NCBI RefSeq assembly: GCF_000378505.1
Contig: NZ_KB900001.1
Coordinates: forward strand, 1 to 64,000
Direction of reading: 5' to 3'
Source of the DNA: Modicisalibacter luteus DSM 23508
GTDB lineage: Bacteria > Pseudomonadota > Gammaproteobacteria > Pseudomonadales > Halomonadaceae
DNA length: 64,000 nucleotides
Part shown: piece after piece, positions 8,808 to 17,498 of the stretch
Position numbering within the stretch: the first letter of the stretch is position 1
How the letters are laid out: each line of letters starts with the position of its first letter
The notes under the pieces: model-generated
What the model saw: only the letters and a program-made list of their open reading frames with translations
Told to the model about the DNA's origin: nothing
The model's database searches: none
Translations under genes and position numbers: made by a program

Positions 8808-9584
8808 TCAAGTGTCGGCGTGAATCGCGATGAATCGCTCCGCCGGCACTTCGGGAAGAATTTCGAGACCGGGATGGGCGAAGTAATACCCCTGTTGCCG
8901 TGTAATGCCCATACGGTAAAGCCAGCGGGATTCTTCAGCTGTCTCCACGCCTTCGGCCAACAGCCGAATATCGAGTTCCTGCGCCATGCCTGCCGTGGCG
9001 CGGATCATCGCCTGACGCCGCGTATCTTGATCGACGCCCATGACCAGTTGGCGGTCGAGTTTCAGGGTGTCGGGTATCAGGTCGGTAAGCAGGTCGAGAT
9101 TGGCGTAGCCGGTGCCGAAATCATCGAGTGCCGTGGTAAATCCCATGGCGTGGTAAGTGTCGATGATGTTGTGCAAGTGGCCGCGATCCGTGACGCTTTC
9201 GGTCTCGGTAATCTCGAAGTTGATTCGGCGCGTTGGCCAGCCGACACGCTGGCATGCTTCCAGGGTCGCCTGGATGCAGGCGTTGGGCTCGTAGACGGCG
9301 TTGGGCAGAAAGTTGATCGACAGCGTAGCCTGCATGTCGAGGCGACTGGCCAGTTCGATGGCCTTGACGCGGCAGGCCTGATCGAACAAATACAGTACCG
9401 TGTCGTCGACCTGCTCAAGAATGCTGCCCGCTGACTGGCCCTGTGGGCCGCGTACCAAGGCCTCGTAGGCCACGACCTTGGCCATCGCCACGTCGACGAT
9501 CGGCTGGAACGCCATGGTGAAGTCGAACGACAAGGCACCGTCACAGCGGCCACAGTGGCCGGCGACTCTCGCACAGTGAGACAT
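8808..9584 (-). CDS. EAL-domain cyclic-di-GMP phosphodiesterase with Cys/His-rich N-terminus
   Basis: A 258-residue stand-alone EAL domain. The motif is EALVRG; other catalytic positions are present: NF in SINFLPN, EITETE, LDDFGTGY, LKLDR, LAEGVET and QGYYFAHP, so it should hydrolyse c-di-GMP. Ahead of the domain, residues 1-17 hold His3, Cys4, His10, Cys11 and Cys14 (HCGRC), a possible metal-binding or redox site instead of a usual sensor domain. Only a purine-rich stretch, no classic Shine-Dalgarno, precedes the ATG. It lies downstream of the EamA gene on the same strand, separated by 74 bp with a small hairpin. Confidence 0.88.
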   Translation of the reverse strand: MSHCARVAGHCGRCDGALSFDFTMAFQPIVDVAMAKVVAYEALVRGPQGQSAGSILEQVDDTVLYLFDQACRVKAIELASRLDMQATLSINFLPNAVYEPNACIQATLEACQRVGWPTRRINFEITETESVTDRGHLHNIIDTYHAMGFTTALDDFGTGYANLDLLTDLIPDTLKLDRQLVMGVDQDTRRQAMIRATAGMAQELDIRLLAEGVETAEESRWLYRMGITRQQGYYFAHPGLEILPEVPAERFIAIHADT

Positions 9585-9629
9585 GGTTTCTTTCCCTTTC
9601 CCTCGTTCGGATGAAAGCCGTCTGGGTTC

Positions 9630-9648
9630 GTCCGGTTATCGGCCGGAC
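9630..9648. terminator. Short hairpin between EamA and EAL genes
   Basis: GTCCGG (9630-9635) and CCGGAC (9643-9648) form a 6-bp stem in the 74-bp gap; flanking GTCT/AGAC may extend it. No T-run is seen on the minus strand, so this may only attenuate read-through. Confidence 0.35.
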
Positions 9649-9658
9649 AGACCGAGGC

Positions 9659-10603
9659 TTAACTGTCCCTTGTGCTCGTGGTGTCCGGTCCCCTCCCGGT
9701 CCGGACAACCAGAAGCACACCGGCAATGGCGATCGCCATGCCAAGTAGCGCCACGGGCCCCAGGGTCTCATCGAACAGCAACCACGCCTCCAGGGCGGTG
9801 AGTGGAGGGACCAGATAAAACAGGCTGGCGACACGCGAGGCCGCACCGCGCCGGATCAACGCCATCAACAGCAGAATGGCGCTGATCGACAGGCCCAGCA
9901 CTAACCAGGCCAGGGTGAGCATGAAGGTGAGTGTCCATTCGACCTCACGATTTTCCAGCCACAGGGCGCCGATACCGAGTGCCGCACCCGCGGCCACGTA
10001 CTGCACTACGCTGCCGGTAAGCAAAGGCATCTCGGCGCAAAAGCGTTTCTGGTAAAGCGTTCCTGCTGAGATAGCGAGAAGTGAGGCGAAGACGCAACCC
10101 AGGGCGCCCAGGCCGAATCCCGCGAAGAGGTGACCATCGCCCGGTGCCAGCTTGCCACTAAGTACCAGGGTGATGCCGACCAGGCCCATGACAAGCCCCA
10201 GCCATTGCCAGCGCGACAGGCGTTCGCCCAGCAGGGGAAGGGCGAGGGCCGAGGTCAGCAGCGGTTGCAGGCCGACCAGCAGCGAGGCCAGGCCGGCCGG
10301 CAAGCCGAGTTGGATGGCGTAGAACACCCCGCTCAGATAGACCCCGTGCACCAGCAACCCTGTCACGGCGGCATGCCCCCAGAGCCGGGGGGAACGGGGC
10401 CACGCGGCTTTGAAAAGCCAGACCAGGGGGAGCATGACCAGCACGGTCAGGACGAAGCGAATGAACAGGAAGGTCAAGGGCTCGGCATAGGGCAGGCCGA
10501 ACTTGGCGCCAATGAAACCGGTGCTCCACAGCAGTACGAAGACGACCGGCATGGCGGCGAGCCACAAGGTAGACGGCCGGCCTGTCAGCGTCGTCGCACT
10601 CAT
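9659..10603 (-). CDS. DMT-superfamily (EamA) transporter
   Basis: A 314-residue protein with about ten hydrophobic helices arranged as two EamA repeats. The N-terminal one begins MPVVFVLLWSTGFIGAKFGL, the classical EamA entry motif, and the second half includes LVPPLTALEAWLLFDE. Such proteins export amino acids, nucleosides or other metabolites; substrate unknown. The ATG overlaps the stop of the upstream DUF4174 gene (ATGA), so the two are co-translated. Confidence 0.85.
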   Translation of the reverse strand: MSATTLTGRPSTLWLAAMPVVFVLLWSTGFIGAKFGLPYAEPLTFLFIRFVLTVLVMLPLVWLFKAAWPRSPRLWGHAAVTGLLVHGVYLSGVFYAIQLGLPAGLASLLVGLQPLLTSALALPLLGERLSRWQWLGLVMGLVGITLVLSGKLAPGDGHLFAGFGLGALGCVFASLLAISAGTLYQKRFCAEMPLLTGSVVQYVAAGAALGIGALWLENREVEWTLTFMLTLAWLVLGLSISAILLLMALIRRGAASRVASLFYLVPPLTALEAWLLFDETLGPVALLGMAIAIAGVLLVVRTGRGPDTTSTRDS

Positions 10604-11088
10604 CGGGCCGGGACTCCCGAGGAGGTACCCTCGGCTTCGCGACGACGAATCGGCATGTTGTCAATAATATCGAAGACTTGGCGGGGAGCCACGAAGCCTT
10701 CCAGTTGCATTTTCTTGCCGCCATCCATGCCCACCAGAATCACCGTCAACGGGCCGTCTGGCGCCACCTCCATGGCTTCCAGTACGGCCTGCGTCTCGTA
10801 AGTAGTCATTGGGCGTCCGGCGCGATGCCCGTTACCTGCCTCGATGCTGTAAAGCACCATCTTGCGCTGCTCAAACTCATCCCGCTGCGCCTGCAGCTGC
10901 TCGCGAATGCGGCGGAAGTCGGCATTGTCGAGGCTCGGCGTCACCAGGATAAGAGGGCGGAACAGGCCCCGGTCGGTGACCAGCGGGTTGGCCGGGTTGT
11001 CGGCTGCAGATACCTCACTGGGTGAGGGCAAGCCGATCGTCAGGGTTATCAGACTCAGGAGAGCGAACCAGTACCTTGGTCGGAGCAT
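10600..11088 (-). CDS. DUF4174 domain-containing secreted protein
   Basis: A 162-residue protein from the ATG at 11088, with an N-terminal signal peptide (WFALLSLITLTIGL, predicted cleavage after EVSA). The body has the DUF4174 pattern: a beta strand RPLILVTPS, a helix with many Arg/Gln, KMVLYSIEAG, and TVILVGMDGGKKMQ before the C-terminus. The fold is thioredoxin-like in appearance but no CxxC is present; function unknown. The reading frame extends upstream to about 11367, but the extension has no family similarity and the signal peptide sets the start. ATGA overlap with the EamA gene. Confidence 0.75.
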   Translation of the reverse strand: MLRPRYWFALLSLITLTIGLPSPSEVSAADNPANPLVTDRGLFRPLILVTPSLDNADFRRIREQLQAQRDEFEQRKMVLYSIEAGNGHRAGRPMTTYETQAVLEAMEVAPDGPLTVILVGMDGGKKMQLEGFVAPRQVFDIIDNMPIRRREAEGTSSGVPAR

Positions 11089-11217
11089 GGCGAGAGTGAG
11101 GAAATCGTTGGTTACGGAACCCCAGCAGAACAGATTCATGGGCGAAGTGCCACTGTCGCGACGAGGAGCAGAAGGTTCGTTGGTCGTGCTTTGGTCTAAG
11201 AACGTTAATATTTTGTA

Positions 11218-11232
11218 AATTGGTATGACCAG
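11218..11232. promoter_or_regulatory. FadR/LldR-type GntR operator candidate
   Basis: AATTGGTATGACCAG contains TGGT-N3-ACCA, an interrupted palindrome of the kind bound by FCD-group GntR regulators such as LldR. It sits about 245 bp upstream of the TRAP dctP start within AT-rich sequence. No GntR gene is in the window. Confidence 0.4.
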
Positions 11233-11274
11233 CACGAGCCCAATCACCATGTGGCCGGATGGCTTTTTTCGCTG

Positions 11275-11297
11275 AAAAAACCTCCCGAGGCGGAGGG
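11275..11297 (-). terminator. Rho-independent terminator-like hairpin on the minus strand
   Basis: Read on the minus strand, CCCTCCGCCTCGGGAGG is followed directly by six T (11280-11275). A second palindrome, TTTTTTCGCTGAAAAAA, adjoins at 11264-11280. No minus-strand gene lies upstream of it, so it would stop an antisense or long-leader transcript. Confidence 0.5.
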
Positions 11298-11476
11298 TTA
11301 GCGTTGACGGGCATAGATGGAAAGCCAACGCAATTTGGCTAATGTGAGATCTGGGACGCGTTTCCATGGCGAAGCAAGCCGCGCAAGCACAGAGGCGCGC
11401 TTCGCAACATGGGGTAGAACAACAAACAACGTTCGTGCACCGCGATGTGCTCGGCCCGAATCCCAGGAGTTATGCC

Positions 11477-12649
11477 ATGCAAGACAAGAATAGCCAATCG
11501 CCTGTCATTACCGAGGCCTCCAGCGACTCCGCGCAGGGGAATCATTCCGGCAAGTCACGAACCCGCCGTGACTTTCTCAAGGTCGCCGCCGCCGGCTCCG
11601 CAGCTGCGGTCGCCGCGCCCTGGATCAGCAATGCCCAGGCACAGGAGGGCATTCGTATCCGCATGCAGTCCTCGTGGCAGCCGGGCACCACCGGTTACAA
11701 GACCTTCGAGAACTGGGCGAATCGTGTCCAGGAGCTGACCAGTGGCGAAGTACGTATCGAGCCATTTCCGGCCGGTGCGGTCGCCGGGGACTTCGAGGTC
11801 GCCGATGCCGTGCGCAACGGGGTCCTCGAAGGCCAGAACTGGTTTACCGTCTACTGGCCCGGCAAGATGCCGGCGGGGGTCTTCCTCACCGCTTATCCCA
11901 TGGGGCTCTCCGATCCGCACCACTGGGACATGATGTTCGGCGCCTATGGTGGGTTCGGTATTGCCAAGGACCTCTACCGTAAACAGGGCCAGGAATTCCT
12001 GGGGCATGTCCATCACGACATCAACCTGATTCACTCCAAGGTCCCCCTGCGCAGCCTCGAGGATTTCAAGGGCGTAAAGATCCGCATGCCCGGCGGTATC
12101 GTCGCCGAGACCTTCGCCTCCATCGGTGCGCGGACTACGCTGCTGCCGGGCTCGGAGGTCTACCCGGCCCTCGAGAAGGGCACCATCGATGCCTCCGATT
12201 ACACCGGTGCAGCGGTCAATTACGAGCTGGGCTTCTGGCAAGTGACCGATTACATCATCCTGGGGCCGCCCTCCACGCCGTGCCTGCACCAGGCCGTCGA
12301 CCTGATGGATATCGGCATCAACCGGCGTGTGTTCGAGCGCATGTCGCCGCATGTCCAGGATCTGATGCATGAGCTCGTCGCCGCCTATTCTCGCGAGCAT
12401 TACGCTGCCATTCAGGCTGCCAATGCCGAAGCCTGGCCGAAATACAAGGAGAAGGGCGTCGAGATCATTCACCTCTCCGAGGACGATGCCAGTCAATTCC
12501 GCAAGGCCGCGATACCACTGTGGTTCAAATGGGCCAACAAGGACCCCGATGCGGCCCGTCTGTTCAAGGCCCACCTGCAAACCATGCAGGATCCGGCCGT
12601 GGCGCTAGTCACCGAAGAGGATCTGGCTGGCCAGCAGCTCAACGGCTGA
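11477..12649 (+). CDS. TRAP transporter substrate-binding protein (DctP family), Tat-exported
   Basis: A 390-residue periplasmic solute receptor. CAGGAG is 7 nt before the ATG. A twin-arginine signal SRTRRDFLK at about residues 27-35 is followed by the hydrophobic segment VAAAGSAAAVAAPWISNAQA. The mature part has the DctP pattern IRIRMQSSWQPGT, FEVADAVRNGVLEG and VKIRMPGGIVAET, where the Arg contacts the carboxylate of the ligand. The Tat signal and length match TRAP receptors for keto- or sugar-acid ligands. The fused permease follows 134 bp downstream. Ligand is unknown; pentonate or 2-oxo acid would fit the neighbours. Confidence 0.88.
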   Translation: MQDKNSQSPVITEASSDSAQGNHSGKSRTRRDFLKVAAAGSAAAVAAPWISNAQAQEGIRIRMQSSWQPGTTGYKTFENWANRVQELTSGEVRIEPFPAGAVAGDFEVADAVRNGVLEGQNWFTVYWPGKMPAGVFLTAYPMGLSDPHHWDMMFGAYGGFGIAKDLYRKQGQEFLGHVHHDINLIHSKVPLRSLEDFKGVKIRMPGGIVAETFASIGARTTLLPGSEVYPALEKGTIDASDYTGAAVNYELGFWQVTDYIILGPPSTPCLHQAVDLMDIGINRRVFERMSPHVQDLMHELVAAYSREHYAAIQAANAEAWPKYKEKGVEIIHLSEDDASQFRKAAIPLWFKWANKDPDAARLFKAHLQTMQDPAVALVTEEDLAGQQLNG

Positions 12650-12783
12650 GTTCGTTTCCTAATGCGCTGTATCTGCGTCGTCTCCGGTGGAGGCGGCGCA
12701 TACGTGTGGGCGATTGTCCGCGGGGAACCGTGTTATCTGCAGGAGTGCTTCTTGATGCCTAAGTGTCGCCACGGGAGAGGGTC

Positions 12784-14982
12784 ATGAATCTACAGGTGAA
12801 TTTTGTCCTGCCACATTGGCTGTATTGGCTGGTCCTGCTGGCGCTGCCCCTGATCGTGATGTGGCTGGTCGACCGCAGCTTTCGGCGCGGCGGCACGGTC
12901 AGTGGAAATACCACCGTCGAAGTGCCGGCCGGAGAGGACGATGCTGGCTATCGCCCGCCGGGCAATGTCCTGACCCGGGTCATTGACAAGATATCGGGAT
13001 TCACCGGTCGTTACGTTGCCTACTGGTCGCTGATCGCGCCACTGGTCTACTGCTACGAGGTGTTCGTTCGTTACGCCTTGAATTCGCCGACCAACTGGGC
13101 GCACGAGTCGATGTTCCTGATGTTCGGCATGCAGTACTTGCTTGCTGGTGCCTTCGCGCTGCGTGAGGGGGGGCACGTGAAGGTAGACATTCTTTATACG
13201 CGCGCCTCGCCATTGACCAAGGCGGCGCTGGATCTGATGACCTCGGTGTTCTTCTTCATCTTCGTCTTGGCATTGGTCTCGACGGGATGGAACTTCTTCG
13301 CTCAATCGGTCAACCAGGACTTCCTGTTCTTCGGCCAAAGCTACTCCAATGAGACTTCGTTCACCGAATGGGCGGTGCAGTACTACCCGGTGAAGTTCAC
13401 TCTGGCGTTGGGCGGACTGCTCCTGCTTCTGCAGGGCATCTCGCAGTTCATCAAGGATTACCAGGCATTTCGGTATGCTCGGCAGCAGGCTCAGGGCAGC
13501 CGTGTGCTCGCCTGGCTGTTCGTGCTGCTTGGCGTGTTGCTGGGCGCCTACGCGATCCATGAGATCGTCAACGTGGCGGTCAATGAGTACGAGGCTTTCC
13601 CGCTGAGCGTGGAGAACAGCCTCTACCAAGTGGATACCGGCACACTGACCGCGCTGATGTTCGGTACGCTGATGCTGGTGTTGATGGCCGGCTTGCCGCT
13701 GGCTTTCGTAACTGGCGGGTTGGGGGTGGTATTCCTTTATCTGGTTGGTGATCAGTTCATGCTCAACCTGATCCCGTCGCGCATCTTCCCGATGATGACC
13801 AACTACCAGCTCTCGGCGATCCCGCTGTTCATTTTCATGGCGGCGGTGCTGGAGAAGGCGGGGCTGATCGAGGAGCTGTTCGACACCGTCTACAAATGGA
13901 TGGGGGGGCTCAAGGCGGGCCTGGCGATCGCCACGATCGTTGCCTCGACCCTGCTGGCGGCGATGGTCGGTGTGATCGGTGCAGCGGTAGTCACCATGGG
14001 TCTGATTGCGCTACCTGCGATGCTCAAGCGCAAGTACGATCCCGAGATCGCTATCGGCTCGATCATGGCCGGGGGAACGCTGGGCATCCTGATTCCGCCC
14101 TCGATATTGGCGATCATCTATGGCGTGGTGGCCCAGCAGTCCGTAGGTGAACTGTACCTGGGCTCATTGGTCCCCGGCCTGTTGCTGGCGGGCATGTATG
14201 CTTTCTACTGTTGGCTACGCGGCACGCTCAATCCCAAGGCGGCACCTCCCTTGCCGATGGAAGACCGAGTAAGTACCGCCGAAAAGCTGCGCCTGCTGCG
14301 CAAGATGCTGGCGCCGATCATACTGGTCATCGTCGTGCTTGGGGTAATCTTCACCGGCCTGGCTACGCCCGTGGAGGCGGCCGGTATCGGCACGCTCGGC
14401 GCCATGGTCGTGGCGGCCATGCATGGCCGCCTGACCTGGCCCAACCTGCATGCTGCATGCATGACCACCTTGGTGGCGACCGCCATGGTGATGTGGATCA
14501 TCTTCGGCGCGACCATCTTCGTCGGCTTCTACATTCTGCAGGGCGGCCAGGATTTCGTGCAGGAGCTGATCTCGGGTGCCGGGCTGGGCCCCTACGGCGT
14601 GTTGATGGTGATGATGGTGCTGCTGGTCGCGCTGGGCATGTTCCTCGACTGGGTCGGCATCCTGCTGCTGGCGGTGCCAATCTTCGTGCCGCTGATTCAG
14701 CCTTTGTCGTTCGACGGCCTGCTTGGCCTGCCGGGGGTCGATGCCAGTGACGTGTCGCTGTGGTTCGGCGTTATCTATTTGGTCAACATGCAGATGTCGT
14801 TCCTGAGCCCGCCATTCGGTTATGCGCTCTTCTACATCAAAGGGGTGTGCCCGCCGCACATCACCATGGCGCAGATCTTTCGCTCGTCGCTACCCTTCCT
14901 GGCCCTGCAGGCACTGGGGCTACTACTGGTGATTCTGTTCCCCGCACTGATTACCTATCTACCCAATCTGGTCTACGGCTGA
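12784..14982 (+). CDS. TRAP transporter fused permease (DctQ-DctM)
   Basis: A 732-residue membrane protein. The first ~270 residues form a DctQ-like small subunit with four helices and an N-terminal extension; EVFVRYALNSPTNWAHE is the recognisable DctQ motif. The rest is a DctM large subunit with about 12 helices, including GTLMLVLMAGLPLAFVTGG and GGTLGILIPPSILAIIYGVV. GGGAGAGGGTC precedes the ATG at 12784; a GTG further upstream is less likely. It should use the Na+ gradient to take up the acid delivered by the DctP protein encoded just upstream. Confidence 0.9.
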   Translation: MNLQVNFVLPHWLYWLVLLALPLIVMWLVDRSFRRGGTVSGNTTVEVPAGEDDAGYRPPGNVLTRVIDKISGFTGRYVAYWSLIAPLVYCYEVFVRYALNSPTNWAHESMFLMFGMQYLLAGAFALREGGHVKVDILYTRASPLTKAALDLMTSVFFFIFVLALVSTGWNFFAQSVNQDFLFFGQSYSNETSFTEWAVQYYPVKFTLALGGLLLLLQGISQFIKDYQAFRYARQQAQGSRVLAWLFVLLGVLLGAYAIHEIVNVAVNEYEAFPLSVENSLYQVDTGTLTALMFGTLMLVLMAGLPLAFVTGGLGVVFLYLVGDQFMLNLIPSRIFPMMTNYQLSAIPLFIFMAAVLEKAGLIEELFDTVYKWMGGLKAGLAIATIVASTLLAAMVGVIGAAVVTMGLIALPAMLKRKYDPEIAIGSIMAGGTLGILIPPSILAIIYGVVAQQSVGELYLGSLVPGLLLAGMYAFYCWLRGTLNPKAAPPLPMEDRVSTAEKLRLLRKMLAPIILVIVVLGVIFTGLATPVEAAGIGTLGAMVVAAMHGRLTWPNLHAACMTTLVATAMVMWIIFGATIFVGFYILQGGQDFVQELISGAGLGPYGVLMVMMVLLVALGMFLDWVGILLLAVPIFVPLIQPLSFDGLLGLPGVDASDVSLWFGVIYLVNMQMSFLSPPFGYALFYIKGVCPPHITMAQIFRSSLPFLALQALGLLLVILFPALITYLPNLVYG

Positions 14983-15000
14983 TTTCGTCTGGTCGTCTTC

Positions 15001-15028
15001 CGGCCCGTCCCATTACTGGGGCGGGCCG
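15001..15028 (+). terminator. Hairpin terminator after the TRAP operon
   Basis: CGGCCCGTCCC pairs with GGGGCGGGCCG (one G-T pair) around a 6-nt loop, 18 bp after the permease stop; TTATCGTT follows. Confidence 0.65.
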
Positions 15029-15079
15029 TTATCGTTGGGGAGCGACTCGACAGTCGAAGAAGTGTGGGCCAGAGTCATA

Positions 15080-15099
15080 CAGGGTGTTTTGACACCCTG
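15080..15099. promoter_or_regulatory. Inverted repeat upstream of the P450 gene
   Basis: CAGGGTG and CACCCTG (7 bp) flank TTTTGA, 36 bp before the P450 start. It could be an operator or a leader hairpin; nothing in the window tells which. Confidence 0.35.
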
Positions 15100-15134
15100 A
15101 CAGGATTGTCTCGTTGGGCAAGGAGCTGTTTTTC

Positions 15135-16388
15135 ATGGTCTACATTCCCTTGGACTCGAGCCGGGAAAGTTCCGTGGCGCTGTTGCGGGAGGGCAATACC
15201 TTCATCTCGACCCGCTGCGAACGCTATGACACTGACATCTTTCGGGCCCGCCTGATGCTGGAGAAGACGATCTGCCTGCGCGGCGAGGCGGCGGCGCGTT
15301 TGTTCTATGACGAGGAGCGCTTTACACGCGAAGGAGCCGCCCCCGGCCTGCTCGTCAAGACGCTGTTCGGTGTCGGCGGTGTGCAAGGGCTGGATGGCGA
15401 GGCACACCAGGTCCGCAAACGGATGTTTCTGGAACTGATGAGCGATGCCGACATCGACGAGCTGACACGCTTCGCGGCCGAACACTGGCAGCAGGCCATC
15501 GGGGGCTGGCAGCGCCAGAAGCAGGTGACCCTTCACCCGGCCGTGCAGTTGATCCATTTTCGCGCCGTGTGCCGGTGGGCAGGGGTGCCAATCGATGCCG
15601 ACGAGGCCGAGACGCGTTGTGCCGATCAGGCTGCGATGATCGATGGCGCCGGTGGCATTGCCATCCGGCACTGGCAGGCCCGGCGTGCCCGCAAACGCTC
15701 GGAAACGTGGATGGCCGAGCTGGTCGAACAGGTGCGGAGTAATCGAATCCAGGTCGACGAGGATCGCGCCCTGTTTCGGGTCAGCTGGCACCGTGATGCA
15801 CAAGGCGAGCTGCTGACGCCGCAGGTAGCGGCAGTCGAGATGCTCAACCTGCTACGCCCGACGGTGGCGATTGCCCGTTTCGTCGCTTTCGCCGCGCTGG
15901 CTTTGCATGAGCATCCGACCTGGTACGAGACGCTGCGCGATAACGATACCTGGCTTGAGCCGTTCGTGCAGGAGGTGCGCCGCGTTTACGGGTTCTTCCC
16001 GTTCCTGGCGGCGCGTGTGCGCGACGACTTCGAGTGGAACGGTTACCACTTTTCAAAGGGACGGCGGGTCATGCTGGATCTCTACGGCACCAATCGCGAC
16101 CCGCGTTCATGGGAGCGGCCCGAGGCGTTCCGGCCCGAGCGCTTCGAACAGGAGTCCATTAATGCCTACAACTTCCTGCCGCAGGGTGGCGGCGATCATG
16201 CCGTCAACCATCGCTGCCCGGGTGAATGGTTCACTATCGCCCTGATGAAGGAGGCCGTACGGCAGTTGACCCGGCATATGACGTATTCGGTGCCACCTCA
16301 GGACCTAAGTGTCGACTGGTCGAGGTTACCGATCATCCCTGAGAGTCGCTTCATCATCGAGTCGGTCAGGCCGGTAATCCCGGCCTGA
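15135..16388 (+). CDS. Cytochrome P450, CYP152 fatty-acid peroxygenase family
   Basis: A 417-residue P450, from the ATG preceded by AAGGAG at 9 nt. The heme-thiolate Cys is at 361 in NHRCPGEW, which lacks the usual FGxGxxxC form but matches CYP152. Arg241-Pro242 in LLRPTVAIARF replaces the acid-alcohol pair of ordinary P450s and is the CYP152 hallmark for binding the fatty-acid carboxylate. GVQGLDGEAH places Gln84 where OleT has His85, so hydroxylation (as in P450 BS-beta/SP-alpha) is predicted rather than decarboxylation to alkene. These enzymes use H2O2 directly; no redox partner is adjacent, which agrees. It is convergent with the LpxR-like gene, 6 bp apart. Confidence 0.9.
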   Translation: MVYIPLDSSRESSVALLREGNTFISTRCERYDTDIFRARLMLEKTICLRGEAAARLFYDEERFTREGAAPGLLVKTLFGVGGVQGLDGEAHQVRKRMFLELMSDADIDELTRFAAEHWQQAIGGWQRQKQVTLHPAVQLIHFRAVCRWAGVPIDADEAETRCADQAAMIDGAGGIAIRHWQARRARKRSETWMAELVEQVRSNRIQVDEDRALFRVSWHRDAQGELLTPQVAAVEMLNLLRPTVAIARFVAFAALALHEHPTWYETLRDNDTWLEPFVQEVRRVYGFFPFLAARVRDDFEWNGYHFSKGRRVMLDLYGTNRDPRSWERPEAFRPERFEQESINAYNFLPQGGGDHAVNHRCPGEWFTIALMKEAVRQLTRHMTYSVPPQDLSVDWSRLPIIPESRFIIESVRPVIPA

Positions 16389-16394
16389 CGATGC

Positions 16395-17387
16395 CTACAG
16401 CCAAGTAGAGAGCGTCAGCGAGCCGAAGCGGTCGGAGTCAGTCTGCTCCTTGAATTCCTTGGTGCGCCACACGGCGGTATAGGCCAGCTGCCAGTCGCCC
16501 CAGTTGAAGGCAACACCTGCCTTGAGGTCTCCGACCCACTCCTGGCGCTCCACGTCGTGGCTGTCCTCGAAGGTGTTGCCATCGAGCAGCAGGTTATGCG
16601 CCATGTAGCGGCCTTCGACCCCCACGAACCCGTACCAGCCGAAGGACCTGTCTGGCAGGAAACCCTGGCGCACGCTCATCGCTGGCGCCACGCTGGGAAC
16701 CCCGAAACTGTTGTCGAGGCCCTCGCCGAAGCGTAGCGTGCCGCCAGCACCGGCATAGGTATACAAATTGCCCAAGGCCAGTGAGGTATGCGGACCATAT
16801 TCCATTTCCAGGCCGCCCAGATCGGCCTGGGCCCACCAGGCCTTGTGCCAGCCCAGATTGAGGATGGGTTCGTTCTCCAACTGATTGTCCCAACCTTCGG
16901 CTTTCTCGCTACCCAGGATGTGATGTGCGCCGTTCTGCAACTTTTCGGCGCCTGTTGCAGGTCCGACCAGACCGATTTCCAGGTCGAGTACCGAGGCCTC
17001 GCGCCAGCCATCATGCTCCACATCATCGAACAGCGAGATACCGCCTAGCAACAGACCAGCATAGGGGCGATCGTTCTCGAGGAGCGTCGTGGCTTCGATG
17101 TTGTTCGGGGTATAGATCTGATGCGCCAGATGGTAACCGACGGCATCCAGGCTCTGTGCTGACCAGCCGGGCAGGCGAGCGGCGAGATGGCGTGTCCAGT
17201 GCTGCTGGTCAGGCACGCTGATCCGGGTCAGCTCGACGCCATTGGTGTAATGCTCGTCGCCACCTGCGGAGAATGTGTCGTTGGTCAGCTTGAGTGAGTA
17301 AAGACTCTCATCGGCGGCAGCAAGCATGGGCAAGGCGATAAGGGCTAGGCACAAGCCCTGTTGGGTGGGGCGGGATAGTCGTGGCAT
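16395..17387 (-). CDS. LpxR-family outer-membrane protein (lipid A 3'-O-deacylase-like, DUF2219)
   Basis: A 330-residue protein with a signal peptide ending near LPMLAAA. The mature N-terminus, SLYSLKLTNDTFSAGGDEHYTNG, carries the Asn-Asp pair (residues 36-37) and a TNG motif that correspond to LpxR catalytic and calcium-site residues. NDRPYAGLLLGG further on is also conserved. The last residues LTLSTWL end in an aromatic/hydrophobic pattern suitable for BAM-dependent barrel insertion. It would remove the 3'-acyloxyacyl group from lipid A at the outer membrane; activity is inferred. AAGGAAGAG precedes the ATG. Confidence 0.82.
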   Translation of the reverse strand: MPRLSRPTQQGLCLALIALPMLAAADESLYSLKLTNDTFSAGGDEHYTNGVELTRISVPDQQHWTRHLAARLPGWSAQSLDAVGYHLAHQIYTPNNIEATTLLENDRPYAGLLLGGISLFDDVEHDGWREASVLDLEIGLVGPATGAEKLQNGAHHILGSEKAEGWDNQLENEPILNLGWHKAWWAQADLGGLEMEYGPHTSLALGNLYTYAGAGGTLRFGEGLDNSFGVPSVAPAMSVRQGFLPDRSFGWYGFVGVEGRYMAHNLLLDGNTFEDSHDVERQEWVGDLKAGVAFNWGDWQLAYTAVWRTKEFKEQTDSDRFGSLTLSTWL

Positions 17388-17459
17388 CGGTACTCTTCCT
17401 TGAGTCGAGTAGGAGAAGTAAGCCTACACAAACGCACGCTTTACACTAGCCAAACATTA

Positions 17460-17473
17460 GATTGATAACAATC
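17460..17473. promoter_or_regulatory. Small palindrome in the LpxR/RpiR divergent promoter
   Basis: GATTG-ATAA-CAATC is a perfect 5-bp inverted repeat in an AT-rich stretch between divergent genes. It may be a regulator site; weak evidence. Confidence 0.3.
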
Positions 17474-17498
17474 TTTCATGGCTGCGAAGTGCAGAATT

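Larger units (their letters stand above)
11089..11476. other. 388-bp divergent intergenic region
   Basis: This lies between the divergent DUF4174 and TRAP dctP genes. It contains an AT-rich core (11205-11222), an FCD/GntR-like operator, an oligo-T/oligo-A palindrome at 11264-11280 and a minus-strand terminator-like hairpin. I see no convincing gene in it. Confidence 0.6.

Noticed and set aside
11555-12580. 341-residue open frame on the minus strand
   Set aside because: Shadow of the dctP gene, which has a clear Tat signal and ribosome-binding site.
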